A stretch of 64,000 nt of DNA from Pseudoduganella violaceinigra DSM 15887 (GCF_000425385.1 NZ_KE384360.1:6196-70195); one strand, 5' to 3'. Shown: positions 1 through 9,047, numbered from the stretch's first letter. Program-made: numbers and translations. Notes: generated by a model from the letters alone, not told the origin.

Positions 1-1274
1 GGGCGCCACGGGACGGTGGCGGGCAGCGCCTGGCTGCAGTTGGCGTAGCCGGTGCTGTTGGCCTGCGTGAGCAGGGCCGGCAGGTCGGACACGATGCCGG
101 TGAACGGCGCGGCCAGTTGCTCCAGCAGTTCCGGGATGGGGCCGAACAGTTCGGCCAGGCCATTCCGGGCGGCCACCGGCAGGTTGTTGATGCCGACGCT
201 GGCGACGCGCGTGATCACGTATTCGTTTTCATGCTCGCCCAGGTCCAGCGGGCCGTTGACCAGCTTGAAGCGGGTACCGGCGCGCAGGGTGCGCACGGTG
301 CTGCGCACTTCCCATGGCTGGCTGCGCGCTTCGCGGGCCTGCATTTGCAGGAGGGCGTAGCGCTGGGCGTCGTCGCCGTCGGTGAAGGCGTATTGGCCCG
401 GGTAGTCGAAACTCTCCGGCAGTTGGGCATGTTTGCCGAAGTCGCTGATGCAGGTAGGCACGGTGGTGCCGATCAGGCTTTTGGCCTTGTAGTCGTAGCT
501 GTAGATCGATACGCTGCCTGCCAGCAGGCTGCGCTGGCGGCGCAGGGACTGGATCGCGTCGGCCTTTTCCAGGGCGCGCGCCGAGTGGTAGCGCAGGCCG
601 AAACCGCTCTTGCTGCTGGCGTCTTCGGGCGTGGCGGTGATTTCGCGGCTGTCCGCGAACAGCATCAGGGTTTGCACTTCTTCGCCGTCCTGCAGGCGCC
701 AGGCGATGCCTTCCTCCGACAGCAGCCGGCGCACGAAGTCGTAGTCCGATTCGCGGTACTGGCAGCAGTAGCTGCGCGGTGGGATATCGGCCAGGCAGGC
801 GCGCGCGTCTTCGCTCCATTGCCAGTTGGCGTAGGGGGCGTGCGCTTCGAACACTTCGTCGACAATTTCCGCCACCGATTTGTCCTGCCATACGCGGCTG
901 TTGCGCACCTGGGTCAGCAGCCACAGCCAGGACGAGATGCGCAGGCGGTAGCGGGCGAAGCCGCCCTCGCTGCCCAGCAGGCCGGCCTGGCTCACGTAGC
1001 CGTGAAACGCGCTGCGGCCGCCGTCGGCCAGGCTGGCGAGGAAGGTCGCAGGCTGGCCGAGCAGGGAGCGCAGATCGATGGCGGCGCTGGTCGAGAGCGC
1101 GATCACTTCGCGCCTGGCCAGCTCCTGCAGGCCGTCGTCGGCCAGGAAGGCTTCGACCAGGAGGCCGCCGCCGGCGATCTCCTCGGTTTTCGGGAGCCGC
1201 AGTTCATACAAGCGGCTAGCGCTGGTGAACTGGGCAAGGGCGGCATATACCTGGGACAGGAGTTCAGTCCTCAT
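1..1274 (-). CDS. vgrG: Type VI secretion tip protein VgrG, N-terminal part (cut by left edge)
   Basis: The reading frame is open from an ATG at 1274 down to base 1, giving about 424 residues with no stop, so the C-terminal part lies outside the window. Around residue 168 it has YCCQYRESDYDFVRRLL followed by EEGIAW, the signature of the gp27-like base of VgrG. VgrG trimers cap the Hcp tube of the type VI secretion system and carry effectors; only the structural base is visible, so any effector extension is unknown. A TATAAT box lies about 21 bases upstream of the start. The gene is divergent from flgG and is not a flagellar gene, so its position next to the flg operon is unusual. Family assignment is strong. 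Confidence 0.88.
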   Translation of the reverse strand, partial: MRTELLSQVYAALAQFTSASRLYELRLPKTEEIAGGGLLVEAFLADDGLQELARREVIALSTSAAIDLRSLLGQPATFLASLADGGRSAFHGYVSQAGLLGSEGGFARYRLRISSWLWLLTQVRNSRVWQDKSVAEIVDEVFEAHAPYANWQWSEDARACLADIPPRSYCCQYRESDYDFVRRLLSEEGIAWRLQDGEEVQTLMLFADSREITATPEDASSKSGFGLRYHSARALEKADAIQSLRRQRSLLAGSVSIYSYDYKAKSLIGTTVPTCISDFGKHAQLPESFDYPGQYAFTDGDDAQRYALLQMQAREARSQPWEVRSTVRTLRAGTRFKLVNGPLDLGEHENEYVITRVASVGINNLPVAARNGLAELFGPIPELLEQLAAPFTGIVSDLPALLTQANSTGYANCSQALPATVPWR

Positions 1275-1294
1275 AATCTGTCTGCTTGGCAATA

Positions 1295-1300
1295 ATTATA
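1295..1300 (-). promoter_or_regulatory. Candidate -10 box for vgrG
   Basis: Reads TATAAT on the minus strand, in an AT-rich patch 21 bases before the vgrG ATG. No good -35 hexamer is found at 16-18 bases, so this is only a partial promoter match. Confidence 0.35.
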
Positions 1301-1451
1301 AAATTGGAAACAATAGCAGACCTGAAGTATTCCCGCCACACGGTTGAATAGACCGGGGAAAACCAGCCAGATCGACGCTTTAACTTGACCTTTGCCACGG
1401 GATAATGCCTGCATAGAAATACGCCGTAGGTTTATTGTTAAGGGGCAGGAA

Positions 1452-2234
1452 ATGATTCGATCACTGTGGATTGCCAAGACTGGCATGGAAGCGCAGCAGA
1501 CCCAGATGGACGTGGTGTCCAATAACCTGGCGAACGTCAGCACCAACGGCTTCAAGAAGTCGCGCGCCGTCTTCGAGGATCTGCTGTATCAGAACATCCG
1601 CCAGCCGGGCGCTGCCTCCTCGCAGCAGACCCAGCTGCCATCGGGCATGCAGCTCGGTACCGGCGTGCGCCCGGTGGCCATCGAGCGCATCCATACCCAG
1701 GGCAACCCGCAGGCGACCGGCAACGACAAGGATTTGATGGTCAACGGCAACGGTTTCTTCCCGGTGCTGCTGCCGGACGGCACCACGGCCTACACCCGCG
1801 ACGGCTCCTTCCAGCGCGATAACAATGGCCAGATGGTCACTTCCAGCGGCTTCGTGCTGCAGCCGGCCATCACCATCCCGATCAACGCCACCAGCATTAC
1901 CGTCGGTCGCGACGGCATCGTGTCGGTCACGCTGCCGGGCCAAGCCGCCGCGCAGCAGATCGGCGCCATCCAGCTGGCCACTTTTATCAACCCGACCGGC
2001 CTGGAGTCCAAGGGCGAGAACCTATACGTGGAAACCGGCGCGTCCGGCGCGGCGACCCAGAACCAGCCAGGCACCAACGGCACCGGCGTGATCATGCAGG
2101 GGTATGTGGAAACCTCGAACGTCAACGTGGTCGAGGAAATGGTGAACATGATCCAGACCCAGCGCGCCTACGAAATCAATTCGAAGGCGATCACCACCTC
2201 CGACCAGATGCTGCAGCGGCTGACGCAGCTGTAA
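1452..2234 (+). CDS. flgG: Flagellar distal rod protein FlgG
   Basis: 260 residues, the usual FlgG length. It begins MIRSLWIAKTGMEAQQTQMD and contains VVSNNLANVSTNGFKKSRA, the conserved N-terminal motif of rod and hook proteins. It ends with the FlgG-type C-terminal coil (VNMIQTQRAYEINSKAI). FlgG polymerises into the distal rod crossing the periplasm. The ATG at 1452 is preferred over an in-frame ATG 60 bases upstream because it gives the canonical N-terminus and is preceded by AGGGGCAGGA. It is the first gene of flgGHIJKL; flgF, normally just upstream, is replaced by a divergent vgrG. Confidence 0.96.
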   Translation: MIRSLWIAKTGMEAQQTQMDVVSNNLANVSTNGFKKSRAVFEDLLYQNIRQPGAASSQQTQLPSGMQLGTGVRPVAIERIHTQGNPQATGNDKDLMVNGNGFFPVLLPDGTTAYTRDGSFQRDNNGQMVTSSGFVLQPAITIPINATSITVGRDGIVSVTLPGQAAAQQIGAIQLATFINPTGLESKGENLYVETGASGAATQNQPGTNGTGVIMQGYVETSNVNVVEEMVNMIQTQRAYEINSKAITTSDQMLQRLTQL

Positions 2235-2249
2235 TCGAGCGAGCCCGCC

Positions 2250-2903
2250 ATGCGTACCGCTTTTGCCTCCATCGCCGCCGCCCTGCTGCTGTCAGCCTGC
2301 GTCGGCGCACCGACGACGATCGTCAACGGTCCCACCAGCGCCCGTCCGCTGCCGCCGCCTTACCCGCCGGCAGTGCAGAACAATGGCGCGATCTACCAGG
2401 CCAGCAGCTACCGCCCGGCCTTCGAGGACCGCCGCGCGCGCCATGTAGGCGATGTGATCAATGTCGTCATCACGGAAAGCACCTCGGCCGTCAAGAACGG
2501 CGCCAGCGCCGGCAACAAGTCGGGCAGCGTCAACTTCGGCGTACCGGGCCTGTTGCAGAACAGGCTGGGTGCCAACGTGGCCACCAGCGCCGACAACAAG
2601 TTCGCCGATGCCGACAGCCAGTCGCTCAGCAACAGCTTCCGCGGGACGATCGGCGCCACCGTGGTGGAAGTGCTGTCGAACGGTAACCTGATCATCGCCG
2701 GCGAAAAGCAGGTCGGCATGAACAAGGCCACCGAGTACATCCGCATTTCCGGCATGGTGAACCCGGATTCGATCAACGGCAATTCGGTGGCGTCGACCGC
2801 CATCGCCGACGCCCGCGTCGAATACCGCACCAAGAGCAATATCGACGGCGCCGAAGTGCAATCGATGCTGTCGCGTTTCTTCCTCAGCCTGCTGCCATTC
2901 TGA
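2250..2903 (+). CDS. flgH: Flagellar L-ring lipoprotein FlgH
   Basis: 217 residues. The signal peptide ends in the lipobox LSAC with the acylated cysteine at residue 17, so the mature protein is an outer-membrane lipoprotein. The body carries the FlgH motifs GDVINVVITESTSA and NGNLIIAGEKQV. The C-terminus is DGAEVQSMLSRFFLSLLPF. FlgH forms the outer-membrane L ring around the distal rod. It starts 15 bases after flgG and is followed 2 bases later by flgI, as expected for one transcript. Confidence 0.96.
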   Translation: MRTAFASIAAALLLSACVGAPTTIVNGPTSARPLPPPYPPAVQNNGAIYQASSYRPAFEDRRARHVGDVINVVITESTSAVKNGASAGNKSGSVNFGVPGLLQNRLGANVATSADNKFADADSQSLSNSFRGTIGATVVEVLSNGNLIIAGEKQVGMNKATEYIRISGMVNPDSINGNSVASTAIADARVEYRTKSNIDGAEVQSMLSRFFLSLLPF

Positions 2904-2905
2904 TC

Positions 2906-4012
2906 ATGAAGACTTTCAAGCTCCTGGCCTTGTGCGCCGCCCTGGTATTGGCCCCAGCCGTGCAGGCCGAGCGCCTGAAGGACCTGGCCAGCGTGGCCGG
3001 CGTGCGCCAGAATCAATTGATGGGCTACGGCCTGGTGGTCGGCCTCGATGGTTCGGGCGACCAGACCACGCAAACCCCGTTCACGGTGCAATCGGTGGCC
3101 TCCATGCTGCAGCAGATGGGCGTGGCGCTGCCGCCCGGTACCACGCTGCAGCTGAAGAATGTGGCCGCCGTGATGGTCACCACCAACCTGCCAGCCTTTG
3201 CCCAGCCCGGCCAGCAGATCGACGTCACCGTGTCATCCATGGGCAATGCCAAGTCGCTGCGCGGCGGCACGCTGCTGATGACGCCGTTGAAAGGCGCGGA
3301 CGGCCAGGTGTACGGCATGGCGCAAGGGAATGTGCTGGTGGGCGGTGTCGGGGCGCAAGCGCCGGGCGGCGGCGCCGCCGTGGTGGTCAACCACCTGTCG
3401 GTTGGCCGCATTTCCGGCGGCGCCACGGTGGAACGCGCCGTGCCGACCACGCTGGGGGAGGGCAGTCAGATCCGCCTCGAACTGAACAATACCGACTTTG
3501 CCACCGCCAGCCGCGTGGTCAACGCTATCAACGACAAATACGGCGCCGGCGTCGCGTACGCCCAGGACGGCCGCACCATCCGCGTCACCGCTCCCTCGTC
3601 GAGCGATGCGCGCGTGGCCTTCATCGGCGAGCTGGAGAGCATGGATGTGCGCCCGGCGCGCCAGGCCGCCAAGGTCATCATGAACGCCCGTACCGGCTCG
3701 GTGGTCATGAACCAGGAAGTGACGCTGGAGACGTGCGCCATTTCGCACGGCAACCTGTCCGTATCGGTCAGCGCCGACACCCAGGTCAGCCAGCCCAATG
3801 CGCTCAGCGGCGGCCAGACCGTGGTCGCCCAGCAGGGCAGCGTCGACATCAAGAAGGACTCCGGCAAGGTCATCATGCTGAAGAGCGGCGCGTCGTTGGC
3901 CGAAGTGGTCAAGGCCCTCAACGCCATTGGCGCTTCGCCGCAGGATTTGCTGGCGATCCTGCAGGCCATGAAAGCGGCCGGCGCGCTGCGCGCCGAACTG
4001 GAAATCATTTGA
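2906..4012 (+). CDS. flgI: Flagellar P-ring protein FlgI
   Basis: 368 residues with a Sec signal peptide ending near residue 21 (APAVQA/ER). The mature start ERLKDLASVAGVRQNQLMGYG and GLVVGLDGSGDQT are diagnostic of FlgI. The C-terminal LKSGASLAEVVKALNAIGASPQDLLAIL is also family-typical. FlgI assembles the periplasmic P ring around the rod. It lies 2 bases after flgH and 10 bases before flgJ, consistent with co-transcription. Confidence 0.96.
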   Translation: MKTFKLLALCAALVLAPAVQAERLKDLASVAGVRQNQLMGYGLVVGLDGSGDQTTQTPFTVQSVASMLQQMGVALPPGTTLQLKNVAAVMVTTNLPAFAQPGQQIDVTVSSMGNAKSLRGGTLLMTPLKGADGQVYGMAQGNVLVGGVGAQAPGGGAAVVVNHLSVGRISGGATVERAVPTTLGEGSQIRLELNNTDFATASRVVNAINDKYGAGVAYAQDGRTIRVTAPSSSDARVAFIGELESMDVRPARQAAKVIMNARTGSVVMNQEVTLETCAISHGNLSVSVSADTQVSQPNALSGGQTVVAQQGSVDIKKDSGKVIMLKSGASLAEVVKALNAIGASPQDLLAILQAMKAAGALRAELEII

Positions 4013-4022
4013 GGATGCCGCC

Positions 4023-4931
4023 ATGATCCCGCGTCCCGGCTCCACCGACCTGAGCGCCAACCTTGCCATCGACAATAAGGGCATGTCCGAGCTGCGCCAG
4101 TCGGCGCGCGCCGGATCGCCGGAAGCGTTGAAGGCGGCGTCCACGCAATTTGAAGCCATGTTCGTCAACATGATGATGAAGAGCATGCGCGAGGCCACGC
4201 CGCAGGATGGTCTGACGGACAGCCAGCAAACCCGGATGTTCACGACCATGCTCGATCAGCAGACCAGCCAGAATATCGCCAAGAAGGGCCTGGGTCTGGC
4301 CGATATGCTGGTGCGCCAGCTGTCGAAGACCTTGCCGGCGCAGGAGACCGTGGGCGCCGACCCGGCCATGGCGCGCGCCTTGCTGGAGCAGGCCAAGCTG
4401 CAGCGTTCGATCGAAGCCAGCGGCGGCGCCGCGGCCATCGCCAATGCCGCCCCGGCCACGGACAAGCCCGCCCATGTGCGCGCCTTCCAGGACAAGCTCG
4501 GCAGCCACGCGGAAGAAGCCAGCCGCGCCTCCGGCATCCCGGCCAAGTTCATGCTGGGCCAGGCGGCGCTGGAGACGGGCTGGGGCCGGCGCGAAATCAA
4601 GGGCCGCGACGGGACCAGCAGCCACAACCTGTTCGGCATCAAGGCCGGCCCGGACTGGAAAGGCCGTGTTGTCGAAACGGCCACGACAGAGTACGTGCAT
4701 GGCCAGCCGCAGACGCGGGTGGACAAATTCCGGGCCTATGACAGCTATGCCGACAGCTTTAAGGATTACGCGCGCATGCTGACCAGCAATGCCCGCTACG
4801 AGAAGGCGCTGGCCGCCGCCAACGGCCGCGATGCCGCCGGCTTTGCCAAGGGCCTGCAGCGGGCCGGTTACGCCACCGATCCCAACTACGCCAGCAAGCT
4901 GGCGGGGATTATCCAGCGCACTCTTGCCTGA
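4023..4931 (+). CDS. flgJ: Flagellar rod assembly protein / peptidoglycan hydrolase FlgJ
   Basis: 302 residues with two domains. The N-terminal rod-scaffolding domain covers roughly residues 15-110 (ASTQFEAMFVNMMMKSMREA). The C-terminal glucosaminidase domain covers roughly 150-300. The active-site segment is QAALETGWGRREI with the predicted catalytic Glu near residue 184, followed by SHNLFGIKAG. FlgJ caps the growing rod and opens the peptidoglycan for it. This is the dual-domain form known from beta- and gammaproteobacteria. The next gene, flgK, has its own sigma-28 promoter match. Confidence 0.95.
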   Translation: MIPRPGSTDLSANLAIDNKGMSELRQSARAGSPEALKAASTQFEAMFVNMMMKSMREATPQDGLTDSQQTRMFTTMLDQQTSQNIAKKGLGLADMLVRQLSKTLPAQETVGADPAMARALLEQAKLQRSIEASGGAAAIANAAPATDKPAHVRAFQDKLGSHAEEASRASGIPAKFMLGQAALETGWGRREIKGRDGTSSHNLFGIKAGPDWKGRVVETATTEYVHGQPQTRVDKFRAYDSYADSFKDYARMLTSNARYEKALAAANGRDAAGFAKGLQRAGYATDPNYASKLAGIIQRTLA

Positions 4932-4937
4932 CGGACA

Positions 4938-4964
4938 TCAAGTTTTGTCGGAATCTGCCGTAAA
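4938..4964 (+). promoter_or_regulatory. Sigma-28 (FliA) promoter for flgKL
   Basis: TCAAGTTT, 11 bases, GCCGTAAA, ending 30 bases before the flgK ATG. The enterobacterial FliA consensus is TAAAGTTT-N11-GCCGATAA, so spacing is exact and both boxes match well. The same layout recurs before fliD and fliC in this window. Confidence 0.75.
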
Positions 4965-4994
4965 CTGACCTAACAAGCGAAGGTACTTATCACA

Positions 4995-6950
4995 ATGTCC
5001 AGTCTTCTCAGCATCGGTAAAAGTGGTCTGTTGGCCGCCCAGACGGGCCTGGCCACCACTGGGCACAATATTACCAATTCGAATGTGACCGGTTACAACC
5101 GCCAGGTGGTGGTGCAGGGCACTACGCCGCCGCTGCAGACCGGCGACGGCTTTGTCGGCACCGGTACCGAGGTGGCGCAGATCAAGCGCGTCTACGACGA
5201 CTTCCTGAACCGCCAGCTGCTGGGCGCGCAGACCAACCAGTCCCAGCTGGACACCTATTTCAACCAGGTCAGCCAGATCGACAACCTGCTGGCCGATACC
5301 ACGGTCGGCCTGTCGCCGGCCCTGCAGGACTTTTTCAAGGGCGTGCAGAACGCCAACTCCAGCCCGCAGTCGCCGGCGGCCCGCCAGGCCTTGCTCTCGT
5401 CGGCCCAATCGCTGGCCTCGCGCTTCAATGGCATCTCCGCGCGCATGAAGGAATTGCAGCAGGGCGTCAACACGGGCGTCGCCGCCAGCGTCAATGAAAT
5501 CAATTCCTTCGCCCGCCGGATTGCCGACCTGAACAATACGATTGCCGGCCTGTCGGTCGACCCGTCGGCCCTGCCGAGCGACCTGATGGACCAGCGCGAC
5601 GCCCTGATCGCCGAGATGAACAAGCAGGTCAAGGTCACCGTCATGCCGGCCGAAAACAATATGCTGAATGTCTCGTTCGGCACGGGCCAGCCGCTGGTGG
5701 TGGGCAACCGTAGCCAGGTGCTGGCGACGGCCAATTCGCCGTCCGACCCGGAGCGTATCGTGGTCGGCTACCAGACCAACGGCAATTTCTCCCAGCTGCC
5801 GGACAGCGTACTGATCGGTGGCCAGCTCGGCGGCCTGATCGACTTTCGCAATAGCGGCCTGGACGTGGCCAATGCCAGCCTCGGCAAAGTGGCCGCCGGC
5901 CTGGCGGACGCCTTCAACGACCAGCATAAGCTGGGGCTCGACCTGAACAGCCAGTTCGGCGGCAACTTCTTCAACGATATCCATGCCTATGTCGGCTATG
6001 ACAACCGCAATGCGCCCACCAGCACGGTCAAGGTCGACGCCACCATCGTCGACGCCGCCGCGCTGACCACCTCGGACTACGACATCAACTACAACGGCAC
6101 CGACTTCATCGTGACGCGCGCCAGCGACGGCGCCACCACCACTATCGCGCCGTATCCGCAGGCCCAGCCGCAGGTGATCGATGGCGTCGCCTTTTCCATC
6201 ACCGGCGCGGCTGGCGGCCCCGACCATTTCCTGGTGCGCCCGACGTATAACGCCGCCCAGGACATCAGCGTGGCGCTGAAGGATCCCAACAAGATCGCGT
6301 TGGCGGCGCCGATCAGCACCTCGGTACCGACCACCAATACCGGCAATGGCAAGATCAGCCCCGGCGCGGTCAATGCCAATTACCTGTTGCCCGGCAACCA
6401 GCTGGCGGCGCCCGTGACCCTGACCTATAACAGCGGGACCAACCAGCTCAGCGGTTTCCCCGCCGGCAGCCCGGTGGACGTGACGGTCAACGGCACCACC
6501 ACCACTTATCCGGCCGGCACCCCGGTGCCGTACACGGCGGGCGCCCAGATCGCCTTCCAGGGCATTGAAGTGAGTCTCTCTGGCACGCCAGCCAACAACG
6601 ACAAGTTCACCATCGCGCCCGGCAGCGGGGTCGGCGATGCGCGCAACGGCGTGCTGCTGGCGGGCCTGCAGTCCAAAAACATTCTGGATGGCGGCCACGC
6701 GACGTTCCAGGGCTCGTATGCGCAAATGGTCAACTTCGTTGGCAATAAGACGCGCGAAGTGCAGATCGCCAGCTCGGCGGCCGATACCGCGGTGGTCCAG
6801 GCCCAGGCTGCGCGCGACTCGGTCTCGGGCGTCAACCTGGACGAGGAAGCGGCCAACCTGCTGCGCTACCAGCAGGCTTACCAGGCCTCCGGTAAAGTGA
6901 TCCAGGTGGCAAACACCTTGTTTGACACACTGCTGTCGCTGAACCAATAA
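4995..6950 (+). CDS. flgK: Flagellar hook-associated protein 1, FlgK
   Basis: 651 residues. The N-terminus (SLLSIGKSGLLAAQTGLATT, then GHNITNSNVTGYNRQ) and the C-terminus (VNLDEEAANLLRYQQAYQAS, then VIQVANTLFDTLLSLN) are the conserved terminal coils of HAP1. FlgK sits at the hook-filament junction next to FlgL. The variable middle makes it longer than the E. coli protein (about 547 residues). It follows a sigma-28 promoter match and lies 21 bases upstream of flgL, so flgKL probably form a class III unit. Confidence 0.96.
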   Translation: MSSLLSIGKSGLLAAQTGLATTGHNITNSNVTGYNRQVVVQGTTPPLQTGDGFVGTGTEVAQIKRVYDDFLNRQLLGAQTNQSQLDTYFNQVSQIDNLLADTTVGLSPALQDFFKGVQNANSSPQSPAARQALLSSAQSLASRFNGISARMKELQQGVNTGVAASVNEINSFARRIADLNNTIAGLSVDPSALPSDLMDQRDALIAEMNKQVKVTVMPAENNMLNVSFGTGQPLVVGNRSQVLATANSPSDPERIVVGYQTNGNFSQLPDSVLIGGQLGGLIDFRNSGLDVANASLGKVAAGLADAFNDQHKLGLDLNSQFGGNFFNDIHAYVGYDNRNAPTSTVKVDATIVDAAALTTSDYDINYNGTDFIVTRASDGATTTIAPYPQAQPQVIDGVAFSITGAAGGPDHFLVRPTYNAAQDISVALKDPNKIALAAPISTSVPTTNTGNGKISPGAVNANYLLPGNQLAAPVTLTYNSGTNQLSGFPAGSPVDVTVNGTTTTYPAGTPVPYTAGAQIAFQGIEVSLSGTPANNDKFTIAPGSGVGDARNGVLLAGLQSKNILDGGHATFQGSYAQMVNFVGNKTREVQIASSAADTAVVQAQAARDSVSGVNLDEEAANLLRYQQAYQASGKVIQVANTLFDTLLSLNQ

Positions 6951-6971
6951 GATTTTTGAAGGAAGAGCACC

Positions 6972-8213
6972 ATGGTCATGCGTATTGCCACCAAGACTTT
7001 GTACGACAACGGCGTCAGCCAGCTGAATACCCTGCAGGGCCAATTGCAGCGGACGCAGATGCAGCTGTCGACCGGGCGCCGCGTGGTCACGCCATCGGAC
7101 GACCCGGTTGCTTCGGCACGCGCACTGGAAGTGTCGCAGTCGAAGGAAATGAACACCCAGTACGTCACCAACCGCTCGAACGCCAAGGCTTCGCTGTCCC
7201 TGGTCGACAATACGCTGGCCAGCACCGACGACTTGCTGCAGGAAGTGAAGAGCAAAATCGTCGCCGCCGGCAATCCGGCCTTCACGATGGCCGACCGCGA
7301 AGCGCTGGCCAAGGAGCTCGATGGACGGCTGGAAGACCTGCTGGGCCAAGCCAACGCCACCGACGGCAGCGGCGCCTACCTGTTCTCCGGCTACAAGAGC
7401 GATATCCAGCCGTTCACGCGCAGCGCCACCGGCGCCACCTACAACGGCGACCAGGGCCAGCGCGACCTGCAAGTGGCATCCTCGCGCAAGCTGGCCATCA
7501 GCGAAACCGGCTCGACCATCTTTGAAAGCAATATCACGGGCAACGGCACCTTCCAGACCAGTGTCGACCCGAACAACTACACGCGCGGCGGCACCGGCAT
7601 CATTTCGCCGGGCGTGGTGAAGAATCCCGCTGCGGTGACCGGGCATAACTACACGCTCAACTTCACCGTGGTGCCCGCCGCGCCTGGTGTGCCGGCCGCG
7701 ACCACCTATACCGTCAACGACGTCACCAGCGGCACCGCCGTGGCGACGGGCGTGCCCTACGTGGCGGGCCAGCCGATCGCCTTCGACGGCATCCAGATGG
7801 ACGTCAGCGGCGTGCCGGCCAATGGCGACGTGTTCAATGTCGATCCGAGCAAGAACCAGTCGGTGTTCGAGACCATGACCACCCTGATCGCCGCCCTGCG
7901 CGGCCCGGCCGGCTCGCCGCAGGCGGGCGCCGGGCTGACCAATGCGCTGAACCTGGCCAACCAGAACATCACCAATGCGCTGGACAACACGCTGTCGGTG
8001 CGCGCCTCGGTCGGCGCCCGGCTGAGCGAGCTGGACCACCTGGACAGCGCCGGCGACGACTTGAACCTGCAATATTCGAGCCAGCTGTCCGACCTGGTCG
8101 ACCTCGACCCGGTGGAAGCGATCTCGCGCTTCACCCAGCAGCAAACCACGCTGGAAGCGGCGCAGAAGTCCTACAAGGCGCTGACCGGGCTATCGCTGTT
8201 CAATCTGATTTGA
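6972..8213 (+). CDS. flgL: Flagellar hook-associated protein 3, FlgL
   Basis: 413 residues. The N-terminus MRIATKTLYDNGVSQLNTLQ is flagellin-like and typical of FlgL. The C-terminus contains VGARLSELDHLDSAGDDLNL and EAISRFTQQQTTLEAAQKSY. FlgL is the second hook-filament junction protein. The ATG at 6972 follows GAAGGAAGAG at good spacing; an ATG two codons later is also possible. The last 24 bases overlap the 3' end of the convergent fliR. Confidence 0.95.
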   Translation: MVMRIATKTLYDNGVSQLNTLQGQLQRTQMQLSTGRRVVTPSDDPVASARALEVSQSKEMNTQYVTNRSNAKASLSLVDNTLASTDDLLQEVKSKIVAAGNPAFTMADREALAKELDGRLEDLLGQANATDGSGAYLFSGYKSDIQPFTRSATGATYNGDQGQRDLQVASSRKLAISETGSTIFESNITGNGTFQTSVDPNNYTRGGTGIISPGVVKNPAAVTGHNYTLNFTVVPAAPGVPAATTYTVNDVTSGTAVATGVPYVAGQPIAFDGIQMDVSGVPANGDVFNVDPSKNQSVFETMTTLIAALRGPAGSPQAGAGLTNALNLANQNITNALDNTLSVRASVGARLSELDHLDSAGDDLNLQYSSQLSDLVDLDPVEAISRFTQQQTTLEAAQKSYKALTGLSLFNLI

Positions 8214-9044
8214 AAGTCGGGGCCGTGTCCGATTGCCAGACCTGACCCCGGCTTCCTTCCTGCTATCCCACTCGCGCGGCAATTGCCGCGCTTTTTCTAT
8301 GCCTTCGTTGACCAGCCTCTGGATCGGCATGTTCAGGTAGGGCAGGGTCATGGCCAGCGTCAGGAAACCCACGCCCAAGGTGATCGGGAAGCCGATGCCG
8401 AACAGGTTCAACTGCGGCGCCGCGCGCGTCAGGATGCCCAGCGCGACGTTGGTGACCAGCAGCGCGGCGACCACGGGCAGGGACAGCTGCAGGCCGGCCG
8501 AGAAGATCCTGGAACCCCACAGCGCCAGGTCCCAGAAGCCGTCGTTGTTGAAGGAAATCGCCGCCACCGGCAGCGTGAAGAAGCTTTCGGCCAGCGCTTC
8601 CAGCAGCACCAGGTGGCCATTCACCGCCAGCACCGCCAGCGTCACGATCCACACCATGAATTGCGACACCGCCGACGAGCGGCCCTGCGACATCGGGTCG
8701 AAGAAGCTGGCGAAACCCAGGCCCATGGTCAGGCTGGATATCTCGCCCGCCATTTCCACCGCGCCGAACACCAGGCGCATCGCGAAGCCCATGCCAGCGC
8801 CGATCACGATTTCCCGCGCCAGCACCGACAGCCCGGCCCAGCCCGCTGGATCGAGGGCGGGCATGGCCGGTACGCCAGGCGCCACCACCAGGGCGATCAT
8901 CAGGCCCAGCGCGAGCTTGACGGTTTCCGGGATGCGGGCGTTGCCGAAGATGGGGGCGGCGGCGATCAGCGCCAGGATGCGGGCTGCCGGCCACAGCAGG
9001 GCGGCGATCCAGGTATTCAGCTCGGCGGCAGTGACGACCAGCAT
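8190..9044 (-). CDS. fliR: Flagellar type III export apparatus protein FliR
   Basis: 284 residues with about six hydrophobic segments and FliR-typical stretches (ILALIAAAPIFGN; GAGMGFAMRLVFGAVEMAGE; MGLGFASFFDP). FliR is part of the FliPQR gate of the flagellar export machine in the inner membrane. The last 20 or so codons (from roughly RKEAGVRSGNRTRPR) run through a dispersed repeat at 8226-8251 and are not family-conserved, so the insertion appears to have supplied a new tail and stop. It is the last gene of the fliF...fliR unit and overlaps flgL by 24 bases. Confidence 0.93.
   Translation of the reverse strand: MLVVTAAELNTWIAALLWPAARILALIAAAPIFGNARIPETVKLALGLMIALVVAPGVPAMPALDPAGWAGLSVLAREIVIGAGMGFAMRLVFGAVEMAGEISSLTMGLGFASFFDPMSQGRSSAVSQFMVWIVTLAVLAVNGHLVLLEALAESFFTLPVAAISFNNDGFWDLALWGSRIFSAGLQLSLPVVAALLVTNVALGILTRAAPQLNLFGIGFPITLGVGFLTLAMTLPYLNMPIQRLVNEGIEKARQLPREWDSRKEAGVRSGNRTRPRLSNQIEQR
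8226..8251 (-). repeat. Dispersed 26-bp GGGGTCAGGTCTG-family repeat, solo copy
   Basis: Read on the minus strand this is CCGGGGTCAGGTCTGGCA followed by ATCGGACA. It matches the arm at 60743 with about two differences and the arms at 39343 and 39480 with about four. It lies inside the end of fliR. Confidence 0.7.
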
Positions 9045-9047
9045 CGC

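Noticed and set aside
4938..8144. A 1068-codon open frame on the minus strand opposite flgK and flgL
   Set aside because: It mirrors two clear flagellar genes, is His/Val/Gln-rich without domains, and is explained by high GC content of the real genes.
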